The notes under the pieces: generated by a model
Database searches by the model: none
What the model was told of the DNA's origin: nothing
Seen by the model: the letters and a program-made list of their open reading frames with translations, nothing else
Part shown: positions 1 to 5,970 of the stretch, in pieces
Numbering within the stretch: the stretch's first letter is position 1
How the letters are laid out: each line of letters starts with the position of its first letter
Position numbers and translations under genes: made by a program
NCBI GenBank assembly: GCA_030044035.1
Contig: JASHWN010000569.1
Span: 1 to 5,970 of the forward strand
DNA from: Xanthobacteraceae bacterium
GTDB taxonomy: Bacteria > Pseudomonadota > Alphaproteobacteria > Rhizobiales > Xanthobacteraceae
Direction: 5' to 3'
Length of the DNA stretch: 5,970 nucleotides

Positions 1-1554
1 CAGCCACTTGGCGTGCTGATTGAACATTGAATCGACGATGTGAATAAACGCCTCGTAACAGGAAAACAGCCCATGCCGTCCGGTCAGCAGATAACCTTCG
101 AGCCAACCCTGGCAGAGGTGCTCGCTCAACACCTCGATGACGCGCCCATCCCGCGCCAGGTGAACATCGTAGGGCTCAAGGGCTTCCATCCAGACGCGGT
201 CGGTGGCCTCGAAGACAGCGTCCAGACGGTTGGATGACGTCTCGTCGGGACCGACCAGGCGAAAATTTCGATTTGCTTTGTTGAGCCGCATGACGTCGCG
301 CAGGAACGCTCCGACGATGCGCGTCGCCTCCGCCTGGATTGCCCCGGGAGACGCGACGGCCACGGCAAACGCGCAAAAATCCGGGAGGCGAATCTCGCGC
401 CTCAGCAAGCCGCCGTTGGCGTTCGGGTTGAGGCCCATGCGGCGATTTCCGCGCGGCGCGAGTTCGGCAATGTCTTGTCTGAGCCGGCCCGTTTGATCGA
501 ACAATTCTTCGGGGCAATAACTGCGCATCCATTCCTCAAGCTGCCGCAGGTGCGCGGGATTTTCGCGGACCGCTGGAATCGGCACTTGGTGAGCGCGCCA
601 AAATCCCTCGACCTTCTTGCCATCGACCTCCTTCGGTCCAGTCCAGCCTTTTGGGCTGCGCAGAATAAGAAGAGGCCAGCGCGGTACGGCCGCGCCTGTG
701 TCAATGTTGCTGCCGCTTCGTGCTTGGGCCTGAATGATGCCGATTGCATCGAATGCCTGTTCGAGAACCTCGGCCATGCGCCGGTGCATCAGGTCGGGAT
801 CGGATCCAGCCACGAGCAGCGGCTCGTAACCGTAACCGCGAAACAGCTCGACGACCTGCTCATCCGGCGATCGACCGAGGATGGTCGGATTGGCGATCTT
901 GTAGCCGTTGAGATGGAGGATCGGCAGCACCGCACCATCTGACGCGGGATTAAGGAACGCATTGCATCGCCAGGAGGCGGCGAGAGGTCCGGTTTCCGCT
1001 TCGCCGTCGCCAACCACGCAGGCAACGATCAGATCCGGATTGTCGAAAGCGGCCCCGCAGGCGTGTGCAAGCGAATAGCCGAGCTCGCCGCCTTCATGAA
1101 TGGAGCCGGGCGTCTCGGGGGCCGCGTGGCTCGGCACTCCGCCAGGAAAGGAGAACTGGCGGAACAGGCGCTTCATGCCGGCTGCGTCCTGCGCGATCTC
1201 AGGATAGATTTCGCTATAGGTTCCCTCGAGATAGGTATTGGCCACCATGGCCGGCCCGCCATGGCCGGGACCGCAAATATAGATGACGTTCAGATCGCGG
1301 GCCTTAATGATCCGATTGAGGTGCGCGTAGATGAAGTTGAGGCCGGGGCTGGTGCCCCAGTGCCCAAGCAGCCGCGGCTTGATGTGCTCGGGTCGTAGCG
1401 GCTCGCGCAGCAAAGGATTGTCCAAAAGATAGATTTGGCCGACGGTCAAATAGTTTGCCGCGCGCCAATAGGCGTCGAGCCGGCGCAAGTCCTGCTCTTC
1501 GAGGATATGGGCTCTTGGTCGCTCGGCTACGGCGTCCTCAATGGCGATACTCAT
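1..1554 (-). CDS. xfp: Phosphoketolase (xylulose-5-P/fructose-6-P), N-terminal 518 codons, partial
   Basis: Thiamine-diphosphate enzyme of the cytoplasm that splits xylulose 5-phosphate (often also fructose 6-phosphate) with inorganic phosphate into acetyl phosphate plus glyceraldehyde 3-phosphate (or erythrose 4-phosphate). Translating the minus strand from 1554 gives 518 codons with no stop. Visible motifs are [10 protein letters not shown] (residues 62-71), GPGHGGP (95-101), [10 protein letters not shown] (141-150), the family signature EGGELGY (154-160), the TPP/Mg signature [11 protein letters not shown] (182-192), HLNGYKI (214-220), PDETSSN (436-442) and QGWLEGY (482-488). His65, His98, His143, His322 and Glu478 appear to match essential residues of the bifidobacterial enzyme (numbering recalled, not aligned). 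Family members are about 790-800 residues, so roughly the last third lies off the left edge. The start is ATG at 1554: an in-frame stop at 1576-1578 leaves no earlier start. The ribosome site is weak (GGTGG, 6 nt away). The gene is divergent from the transporter. Bifunctional versus xylulose-5-P-only activity cannot be decided here. Confidence 0.96.
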   Translation of the reverse strand, partial: MSIAIEDAVAERPRAHILEEQDLRRLDAYWRAANYLTVGQIYLLDNPLLREPLRPEHIKPRLLGHWGTSPGLNFIYAHLNRIIKARDLNVIYICGPGHGGPAMVANTYLEGTYSEIYPEIAQDAAGMKRLFRQFSFPGGVPSHAAPETPGSIHEGGELGYSLAHACGAAFDNPDLIVACVVGDGEAETGPLAASWRCNAFLNPASDGAVLPILHLNGYKIANPTILGRSPDEQVVELFRGYGYEPLLVAGSDPDLMHRRMAEVLEQAFDAIGIIQAQARSGSNIDTGAAVPRWPLLILRSPKGWTGPKEVDGKKVEGFWRAHQVPIPAVRENPAHLRQLEEWMRSYCPEELFDQTGRLRQDIAELAPRGNRRMGLNPNANGGLLRREIRLPDFCAFAVAVASPGAIQAEATRIVGAFLRDVMRLNKANRNFRLVGPDETSSNRLDAVFEATDRVWMEALEPYDVHLARDGRVIEVLSEHLCQGWLEGYLLTGRHGLFSCYEAFIHIVDSMFNQHAKWL

Positions 1555-1560
1555 CGCGCA

Positions 1561-1565
1561 CCACC
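1561..1565 (-). promoter_or_regulatory. Weak ribosome binding site of xfp
   Basis: On the minus strand GGTGG lies 6 nt before the ATG at 1554. It is a poor match to the Shine-Dalgarno consensus. It is listed because no other candidate precedes the only possible start. Confidence 0.35.
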
Positions 1566-1755
1566 GGGTTGACTGTCATCGAAGCTCGATTCCGGCTGGA
1601 TTCGTCTTGATTGATCGGCACGGATTGGCCGGGCAGCTTGGTCTACCGGTAACAAAGGAACCAACGATGTGCGTCGCGGGTTCCACTATACCGAGGCGGT
1701 AGGCAGTCCACTGACGCGGTGCGGACGACGCTGTCGCGGCCCGTGAGTCGCGGCG

Positions 1756-1779
1756 TGGTCGGCCTGGCAAGGCCGGCCA
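1756..1779 (+). promoter_or_regulatory. Stable hairpin in the probable 5' leader of the transporter gene
   Basis: TGGTCGGCCT (1756-1765) pairs with AGGCCGGCCA (1770-1779) around the four-base loop GGCA. This gives ten consecutive pairs with a single G-U wobble (T1759 with G1776). The wobble pairs only in plus-strand RNA; in minus-strand RNA it would be an A-C mismatch, so the plus-strand transcript is the better folder. The sequence after it (TAAAAACTGA) is not a T-run, so it does not look like an intrinsic terminator in either direction. It ends 10 bp before the tandem repeat and about 55 bp before the transporter ATG. A role in mRNA stability or translation control is inferred. Confidence 0.45.
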
Positions 1780-1789
1780 TAAAAACTGA

Positions 1790-1825
1790 TTCCCAACGAA
1801 GGACTTGTTCCCAACGAAGGACTTG
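1790..1825 (+). repeat. Perfect 18-bp tandem direct repeat (2 copies) ahead of the transporter start
   Basis: The unit TTCCCAACGAAGGACTTG occurs at 1790-1807 and again, with no spacer and no mismatch, at 1808-1825. Each copy carries the Shine-Dalgarno-like GAAGGA (1798-1803 and 1816-1821). The copy nearer the gene lies 12 nt from the ATG at 1834 and the other 30 nt away. It could be a recent slippage duplication or a regulator's double site; the sequence alone does not choose. Confidence 0.95.
1816..1821 (+). promoter_or_regulatory. Probable ribosome binding site of the MFS transporter gene
   Basis: GAAGGA in the second repeat copy sits 12 nt before ATG 1834, rather farther than the usual 5-9 nt. 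An identical GAAGGA lies 18 bp upstream. There is no ATG, GTG or TTG in frame between the upstream stop (1780-1782) and 1834, so this decides the start. Confidence 0.6.
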
Positions 1826-1833
1826 CCGACGCT

Positions 1834-3102
1834 ATGACCATCACGGCGGCAGCTGCATCCGATGCGGTAGACCCGGCGCCTTCCAGCCCGAGCCTGAGCG
1901 GCCTCGACTGGGTCAATTTTTTCCTCGCCGGGATGCAGGCCGGGTTCGGTCCTTTCGTCGCCGTGCTGCTGGCTGACGCGAAATGGACCCAGCAGGACAT
2001 CGGATTCGTGCTGAGTGCTGGCGGTCTCGCTGGCCTGTTGAGCCAACTGCCCGGCGGTGAACTGCTCGACGTCAGCCGGTCCAAGCGGTTTCTGGTCGCC
2101 CTTGGCGCCACCATGGTCGCGGTCAGTGCGCTCATGATGGCGCTTTGGCCGATCCTTCCGGTGGTCTTTACTGCTGCGGTGGTGCAAGGGTTGACCGGCA
2201 GCGTCCTCGGACCAGCCATTGCGGCGGTAAGCTTGGGCCTCGTCGGCCACGCGGCTCTTGCCGAACGGCTAGGACGCAATCAACGCTTCGCCTCGGTGGG
2301 AGCTTTGACCGTTACGGCCTTGATGGGCGCCATTGGCTATTTCTTCTCCTATCGGGCGATATTCTTCGTTTCGGCCGCATTGGTGCTACCGTTGCTTGCA
2401 GCCGTAGGACGTGTCCGTTCTGCCGATATCCACTACGGTCGCTCTTGCGGGCAACCTGGTCACCACGCATCCACGCCGCCGCCAAGAGCGCGGCGCATGA
2501 GCCTTTTTCGGAACTACGGCTTGGTGACCTTTGCGGTCTGCTTGTTCCTGTTCCAGTTCGCGAACGCGTCGGTATTGCCGCTCGCGACTGAGCAATTGGC
2601 ATACCGCAACGGAACACACGCTTCGCTGATCATCTCCGCACTGATCATCCTGCCACAGATCGTCGTCGCGCTGAGTGCTCCCTGGGTGGGGCAGGAGGCT
2701 CAGAACCGGGGTCGCCGGCCGTTGCTGTTGATCGGCTTTGCTGCGTTGTCGCTTCGAGCGCTGTTGTTCGCCGCGATCACCGATCCACCGTTGCTGATTT
2801 GCGTTCAAGTGCTTGACGGCGTCAGCGGCAGCGTCTTGGGCGTGCTGACCGCTTTGGTCATTGCCGATCTGACGAACGACACCGGCAGATTCAATCTGGC
2901 CCAAGGTTTTGTCGGGATGATCTCGGGCATTGGCGCGTTGCTCAGCAACACGTTCTTCGGCCTCATCGTCGGAAACTTCGGCAGCATGATCGGATTTATC
3001 AGCATTGCCGCCGTAGCATTCAGCGCGGTGCTTGTTGCTTGGCTGCTGATGCCGGAAACGAAGCCATCGAACGGGAAAAGTCGATCACGCAGGAGCGCGT
3101 AA
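1834..3102 (+). CDS. Major facilitator superfamily (MFS) transporter
   Basis: Predicted inner-membrane secondary transporter of 422 residues, the normal size for a 12-helix MFS protein. Likely membrane segments by eye are at residues 28-48, 54-72, 86-106, 108-134, 152-172, 174-192, 228-250, 263-284, 296-316, 318-345, 356-380 and 384-406. A short N-terminal tail precedes them, and a hydrophilic linker (about 193-225) separates the two halves. A motif-A-like loop GGELLDVSRSKR (74-85) follows helix 2, and its counterpart GQEAQNRGRRP (286-296) follows helix 8. The two halves keep an internal repeat: GLTGSVLG (119-126) and GVSGSVLG (329-336). The C-terminal tail is basic. The start is ATG 1834, preceded by a duplicated GAAGGA. 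The stop overlaps the next ATG by one base, so the two genes form a coupled operon. The substrate cannot be read from sequence. Because its partner is an alpha-glucan hydrolase, a sugar or oligosaccharide is a guess; drug or metabolite efflux is equally open. Confidence 0.9.
   Translation: MTITAAAASDAVDPAPSSPSLSGLDWVNFFLAGMQAGFGPFVAVLLADAKWTQQDIGFVLSAGGLAGLLSQLPGGELLDVSRSKRFLVALGATMVAVSALMMALWPILPVVFTAAVVQGLTGSVLGPAIAAVSLGLVGHAALAERLGRNQRFASVGALTVTALMGAIGYFFSYRAIFFVSAALVLPLLAAVGRVRSADIHYGRSCGQPGHHASTPPPRARRMSLFRNYGLVTFAVCLFLFQFANASVLPLATEQLAYRNGTHASLIISALIILPQIVVALSAPWVGQEAQNRGRRPLLLIGFAALSLRALLFAAITDPPLLICVQVLDGVSGSVLGVLTALVIADLTNDTGRFNLAQGFVGMISGIGALLSNTFFGLIVGNFGSMIGFISIAAVAFSAVLVAWLLMPETKPSNGKSRSRRSA
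3091..3095 (+). promoter_or_regulatory. Ribosome binding site that fixes the debranching-gene start
   Basis: AGGAG, inside the last codons of the transporter gene, lies 6 nt before ATG 3102. This is ideal spacing and favours 3102 over the earlier in-frame ATG at 3039, which lies well inside the transporter gene. Confidence 0.85.
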
Positions 3103-5282
3103 TGGCGTTCAAGGTTCAAGTTGGTCCGCCGCAGATTGCCATTCATCACGGCCAGACCGTGCTCATCACCGACCCGGATGGCACGATTACCTGGCCGAGC
3201 GAGAAGGGTTTGTACTTCTTCGACACGCGGCTCATCAGCAACTGGGTAATCTATGCCAACGGCGTGCACTGGCAATTGCTGAACGGTGGTCCGATCGATT
3301 ACTACGCAGCCCGGATCTTCCTCACCAACAAACCGATTGCCACCGAAGATGGCCTCATTCCACCGCGCACCATTGGCCTTACCATCAGTCGATCGCTCAG
3401 CGGCGGCATGCATGAGGATCTCGACATCACCAACAATTGCATGAAGGCCGTGCGTTTTCAGCTTGAAGTGTCCTTTCGGTCCGATTTTGCCGACATCTTC
3501 GAAGTCAAGTCCGGTCACATCGTGCGCCGCGGCAAGATCACGACCGAATGGTCGGAAGGCAAGCAACGGCTTCGCACCGTATACTCAAACCAGGACTTTC
3601 GTCGCGCAGTGACGATTTCAGTGATGCGTGCGCCGCGCAAGGCTGTCTCTGCCAACGGCCGGCTCAGCTTCGAGGTTGCGCTTCAACCGGACGAGACTTG
3701 GCACGCCTGCCTGCAATACACGCTCGACGACGGCAAGCAACTTCACCATGCGTCCGATGACTGCGTTGAGAACGGCGACACGTCGCCTCGTTTGAAGACC
3801 ATGTCGCAATGGTTGAAGACCGTAGCAAAAATCCGGACGAGCAACGAGGAATTTTATCGTCTCTTTCATCAGGCGCTCGAGGACATGGCGGCGCTGCGTT
3901 TACCTATTAAGGGTACCAACCATATGGTTTTCATGCCGGCGGCGGGAATGCCGTGGTTCGTCGCTCCGTTTGGTCGAGATAGTCTCATTGTCTCGCTGCA
4001 GAATGTCCTGATCTACCCGGAGTTCGCACGTGGCTCGTTGGAGATCTTGGGCTCGCTGCAAGCCAAGGAAGACGATCCATATCGCGATGCCGAACCGGGA
4101 AAGATTCTCCACGAATTGCGCTATGGCGAGCTTGCGCACTTTAAGCTGGTGCCGCACACGCCGTACTACGGTACGGCAGACGCAACGCCGCTCTATCTGA
4201 TAACCCTGCACGCCGCTTGGCGCGCAACCGGCGATAAGGGACTACTGGAACAGCATTTGCAGACTGCTGAAGGATGTCTCGCCTGGATCGACAAATACGG
4301 CGACCGCGACGGCGACGGATTTCAGGAATATCAGACACGTTCCCCGGTTGGCTACGAGAACATGGGCTGGAAGGATTCCGGCGATGCCGTCATGTATCCT
4401 GATGGCGCGCTCGTAAAGGGTCCTAAGGCGCTCTGCGAGCTTCAGGGCTATGTTTACGACGCCTGGTCGCGCATGGCCGAGGTGTTCGACGCGCTCGGCA
4501 AGCCCGAGCGGTCGCGCGAATTGCGCGCCAAGGCGGCTGCGCTTTTCGCGCGGTTCAACGAAGCCTTCTGGGACGAGGAACTTGGCTTCTATGCCTATGC
4601 GCTTGACGGCGACAAGAACAAGGTCTTGACCGTTGCATCCAATGCCGGGCATTGCCTTTTGTCCGGCATCGTCCCGGTCGAGCGCGCCAAGAGGGTCGTG
4701 GACCGCCTGATGGCACCCGACATGTGGACGGGATGGGGCATTCGCACGCTGTCCGCCGACCACAAGGCGTTTAATCCGTACAATTATCAGACTGGTTCGA
4801 TCTGGCCGCACGACAATGCCATCATCGCCATGGGCTTCAAACGCTATGGCTTTCATACGGAGACGGCCCGGATTGCCCACGATGTCAGCGTGGCGGCTGG
4901 CCACTTCCTTCTCAATCAGCTGCCGGAGCTTTACACCGCGTCCGAGCGCAACGAGTCGAATTTTCCGGTGCAATATCTCGGTGCGAACGTACCGCAGGCT
5001 TGGGCAGCCGGTTCCGTGTTCATGCTCACTCAGGCGCTATTGGGATTCGTGCCCGATGCGCCGCGCGACAAGCTTTACGTTCACCCATACCTTCCCGCAT
5101 GGCTGCCCGACCTTACGGTGCATGATCTTCGCATCGGCAAGCATATGCTCGACATTCGCTTTTGGCGCGAAGGCGAAGAGACACTATTTGACGTGATCAA
5201 AGGCGACCGCAACCTGGTCGAGCGTGGCGAGGGCCTTTTACAATGGGCGACGGCTGACGCCAGCAGAACGGCCGTGGGCTAA
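3102..5282 (+). CDS. Amylo-alpha-1,6-glucosidase / glycogen debranching family protein
   Basis: A 726-residue protein, with no signal peptide and so probably cytoplasmic. Residues about 8-200 look like the beta-rich N-terminal domain of bacterial glycogen-debranching-type proteins (GDE_N_bis type), including GLYFFDTRLISNW. From about 237 to the end lies an (alpha/alpha)6-barrel glycoside hydrolase domain with PAAGMPWF, FGRDS (290-294), GTADATPLY (357-365), GWKDSGD (422-428), GSIWPHDNA (565-573) and LPELYTASE (607-615). By analogy with related barrel hydrolases (GH63/GH15-like), Asp425 or Asp428 and Glu609 are candidate catalytic acids; this is inference. The family is annotated as removing alpha-1,6-linked glucose at glycogen branch points, but I see no alpha-amylase-type transferase domain as in eukaryotic debranching enzyme, so the natural substrate is uncertain. 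ATG 3102 is preferred because AGGAG lies 6 nt upstream and the ATG overlaps the transporter stop. An ATG at 3039 would add 21 residues that do not look like family sequence. Confidence 0.9.
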   Translation: MAFKVQVGPPQIAIHHGQTVLITDPDGTITWPSEKGLYFFDTRLISNWVIYANGVHWQLLNGGPIDYYAARIFLTNKPIATEDGLIPPRTIGLTISRSLSGGMHEDLDITNNCMKAVRFQLEVSFRSDFADIFEVKSGHIVRRGKITTEWSEGKQRLRTVYSNQDFRRAVTISVMRAPRKAVSANGRLSFEVALQPDETWHACLQYTLDDGKQLHHASDDCVENGDTSPRLKTMSQWLKTVAKIRTSNEEFYRLFHQALEDMAALRLPIKGTNHMVFMPAAGMPWFVAPFGRDSLIVSLQNVLIYPEFARGSLEILGSLQAKEDDPYRDAEPGKILHELRYGELAHFKLVPHTPYYGTADATPLYLITLHAAWRATGDKGLLEQHLQTAEGCLAWIDKYGDRDGDGFQEYQTRSPVGYENMGWKDSGDAVMYPDGALVKGPKALCELQGYVYDAWSRMAEVFDALGKPERSRELRAKAAALFARFNEAFWDEELGFYAYALDGDKNKVLTVASNAGHCLLSGIVPVERAKRVVDRLMAPDMWTGWGIRTLSADHKAFNPYNYQTGSIWPHDNAIIAMGFKRYGFHTETARIAHDVSVAAGHFLLNQLPELYTASERNESNFPVQYLGANVPQAWAAGSVFMLTQALLGFVPDAPRDKLYVHPYLPAWLPDLTVHDLRIGKHMLDIRFWREGEETLFDVIKGDRNLVERGEGLLQWATADASRTAVG

Positions 5283-5353
5283 GATTTCGATAGAAATGGC
5301 GGGCGCACCGCAGGGATTGAGCGCTGCGAAATCGCCACAACGGCTTTCTGCGC

Positions 5354-5719
5354 CTACTGCATCGGCATCGGCATCATGTTGCTGTTGAGATTGTTGATGA
5401 TCCAGACCGAGCCGGTGATGACCAGAAAGACGATCAGCACGCCGAAGGCGAGGGCCAGGATATTATTGGTGCTGTCGGCGCTGCTGCCCAGATGCAGAAA
5501 GAAGACGAGGTGAACGCCGATCTGCGCGAGGGCGAGCACGATCAACCCGACCGGGATGCCGGGAGCCCAGAGCAGATTGGTCTCTGCCACGACGAACGAG
5601 ACGATCGTCGCCAAGATCGCAAGCGCGAGCCCTACCGTGTACGTCAGGTAGCTGGCCCGGGACTCACGCTCTTCGACACCAGGCGTTCGGTCCTCGAACA
5701 AATGATCGCCAGCGCTCAT
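5354..5719 (-). CDS. cyoD: Cytochrome o ubiquinol oxidase subunit IV
   Basis: Small membrane subunit of the bo3-type quinol oxidase, which passes electrons from ubiquinol to oxygen while pumping protons; subunit IV helps assemble the haem-copper subunit I. The protein has 121 residues, close to the E. coli CyoD length of about 109. A charged N-terminal tail (1-22) is followed by three helices at about 24-45, 53-77 and 85-109. The conserved features are QIGVHLVFFLHL (66-77) and GSVWIINNLNSNMM (103-116), which match the CyoD pattern of VHLVCFLHM and GSIWIMWNLNYNMM. The last residues are Met/Pro-rich (MMPMPMQ). The start is ATG 5719, with GGGAG 7 nt upstream. It lies 13 bp downstream of the cyoC stop, so the two are co-transcribed. 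It converges on the debranching gene across 71 bp. Confidence 0.95.
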   Translation of the reverse strand: MSAGDHLFEDRTPGVEERESRASYLTYTVGLALAILATIVSFVVAETNLLWAPGIPVGLIVLALAQIGVHLVFFLHLGSSADSTNNILALAFGVLIVFLVITGSVWIINNLNSNMMPMPMQ

Positions 5720-5726
5720 TGGGGTG

Positions 5727-5731
5727 CTCCC
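5727..5731 (-). promoter_or_regulatory. Ribosome binding site of cyoD
   Basis: GGGAG on the minus strand lies 7 nt before the cyoD ATG and just after the cyoC stop (TGATGGGAG). The ATG overlapping the cyoC stop opens only a five-codon frame, which rules it out as the cyoD start. Confidence 0.8.
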
Positions 5732-5732
5732 A

Positions 5733-5970
5733 TCAGACGGACAACAGATAGACCAGCGTGAATACGCCGACCCAGACGATATCCAGCGCGTGCCAGAACA
5801 GACTCCAGCACAACAGCCGTCGCAGCACGGCGGCTTGCAGACCCTGAACCAGTACCTGGGCGGTCAGATAGATAAGCGCGATCAAACCGCTGGTGACGTG
5901 GAACCCGTGCATGCCCACCAAGGTGAAGAAGGCGGACAGAAAGCCGCTGCGCGAGGGCCCGGCGCCGATC
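5733..5970 (-). CDS. cyoC: Cytochrome o ubiquinol oxidase subunit III, C-terminal part
   Basis: C-terminal 78 residues of subunit III of the bo3-type quinol oxidase, a multi-helix inner-membrane protein of the haem-copper oxidase subunit III family. Reading from the right edge, the frame begins with one leftover base and continues IGAGPSRSGFLSAFFTLVGM. It then shows HGFHVTSGL, equivalent to HGLHVTSGL of E. coli CyoC, and SLFWHALDIVWVGVFTLVYL, equivalent to the E. coli C-terminus [20 protein letters not shown]. The conserved His residues of the HGxHV and FWHxLD motifs are present. The stop is TGA at 5733-5735. The TTG at 5921 is internal, not a start, since the homology runs on upstream to the window edge. 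The full subunit is about 200 residues, so most of it, and presumably cyoA and cyoB, lie beyond the right edge. Confidence 0.95.
   Translation of the reverse strand, partial: IGAGPSRSGFLSAFFTLVGMHGFHVTSGLIALIYLTAQVLVQGLQAAVLRRLLCWSLFWHALDIVWVGVFTLVYLLSV

Larger units (their letters stand above)
1555..1833. other. Divergent intergenic region between xfp and the transporter gene
   Basis: This 279-bp gap must hold the promoters of both divergent genes. I found no convincing sigma70 -35/-10 pair on either strand; a TTGACT at 1569-1574 has no good -10 at the right distance. On the plus strand it contains a possible 11-codon reading frame with a good ribosome site (1667-1702), a stable hairpin (1756-1779) and an 18-bp tandem repeat (1790-1825). 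The heptamer GTCGCGG occurs three times (1673, 1733, 1747), which may be chance in GC-rich DNA. The long minus-strand open frame crossing this region and entering the transporter gene resembles no protein I know and lies opposite a clear gene, so I treat it as non-coding. Confidence 0.7.

Noticed and set aside
475..942. 155-codon plus-strand open frame and other plus-strand frames between 40 and 1398
   Set aside because: They lie opposite the phosphoketolase reading frame, which carries unmistakable family signatures throughout.
1576..2250. 224-codon open frame on the minus strand across the divergent region and the transporter 5' end
   Set aside because: The product is low-complexity (rich in R, H, Q, G) and lies opposite a well-supported membrane protein gene. 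The odd internal repeat in it is just the 18-bp DNA repeat read in antisense.
3039..3101. 21-codon N-terminal extension of the debranching gene
   Set aside because: It lies inside the transporter gene in another frame, while ATG 3102 has an ideally placed AGGAG and a typical stop/start overlap.
2805..3566. 253-codon open frame on the minus strand across the transporter/debranching junction
   Set aside because: It is antisense to two clear genes and has no recognisable domain; long antisense frames are common in GC-rich DNA.
4242..4973. 243-codon minus-strand open frame inside the debranching gene
   Set aside because: Fully antisense to the conserved catalytic domain; codon-bias shadow with no family features.
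5309..5328. Small inverted repeat CGCAG...CTGCG in the convergent gap, as a terminator
   Set aside because: Only five pairs with a ten-base loop and no T-run on either side; too weak to call, although some terminator is expected between convergent genes.
5733..5921. 62-codon minus-strand gene starting at TTG 5921
   Set aside because: CyoC similarity continues upstream in the same frame to the window edge, so this is an internal part of a truncated cyoC.

Overview
The window is GC-rich, densely coding bacterial DNA. The phosphoketolase, the transporter/debranching-enzyme pair and the cytochrome bo3-type oxidase genes together look like an alphaproteobacterium, probably Rhizobiales (Bradyrhizobium/Rhodopseudomonas-like). 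That placement is inferred from protein flavour and gene mix; there is no rRNA or other marker to fix it.

Layout: (1) 1-1554, minus strand: the N-terminal 518 codons of a phosphoketolase (xfp), open to the left edge with no stop. (2) 1555-1833: a 279-bp divergent intergenic region. It holds a 10-bp-stem hairpin (1756-1779) and a perfect 18-bp tandem duplication (1790-1825) that doubles the Shine-Dalgarno-like GAAGGA ahead of the next gene. (3) 1834-3102, plus strand: a 12-TM major facilitator transporter. (4) 3102-5282, plus strand: a 726-residue amylo-alpha-1,6-glucosidase-type (glycogen debranching family) protein whose ATG shares one base with the transporter stop (TAATG). (5) 5283-5353: a short convergent gap. 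(6) 5354-5719 and 5733-5970, minus strand: cyoD and the C-terminal part of cyoC, the end of a cytochrome o ubiquinol oxidase operon that enters from the right edge.

Functionally, the left two thirds can be read as a carbohydrate module. An alpha-glucan hydrolase is translationally coupled to a transporter and divergent from a phosphoketolase that cleaves sugar phosphates to acetyl phosphate. The link between these units is inferred from adjacency only. The cyo genes are a separate respiratory operon that converges on this cluster.

No mobile element, CRISPR array, tRNA or rRNA was seen. I do not see a wholly new system. The least ordinary parts are the leader of the transporter gene (hairpin plus duplicated ribosome-binding segment) and the uncertain true substrate of the debranching-family protein.
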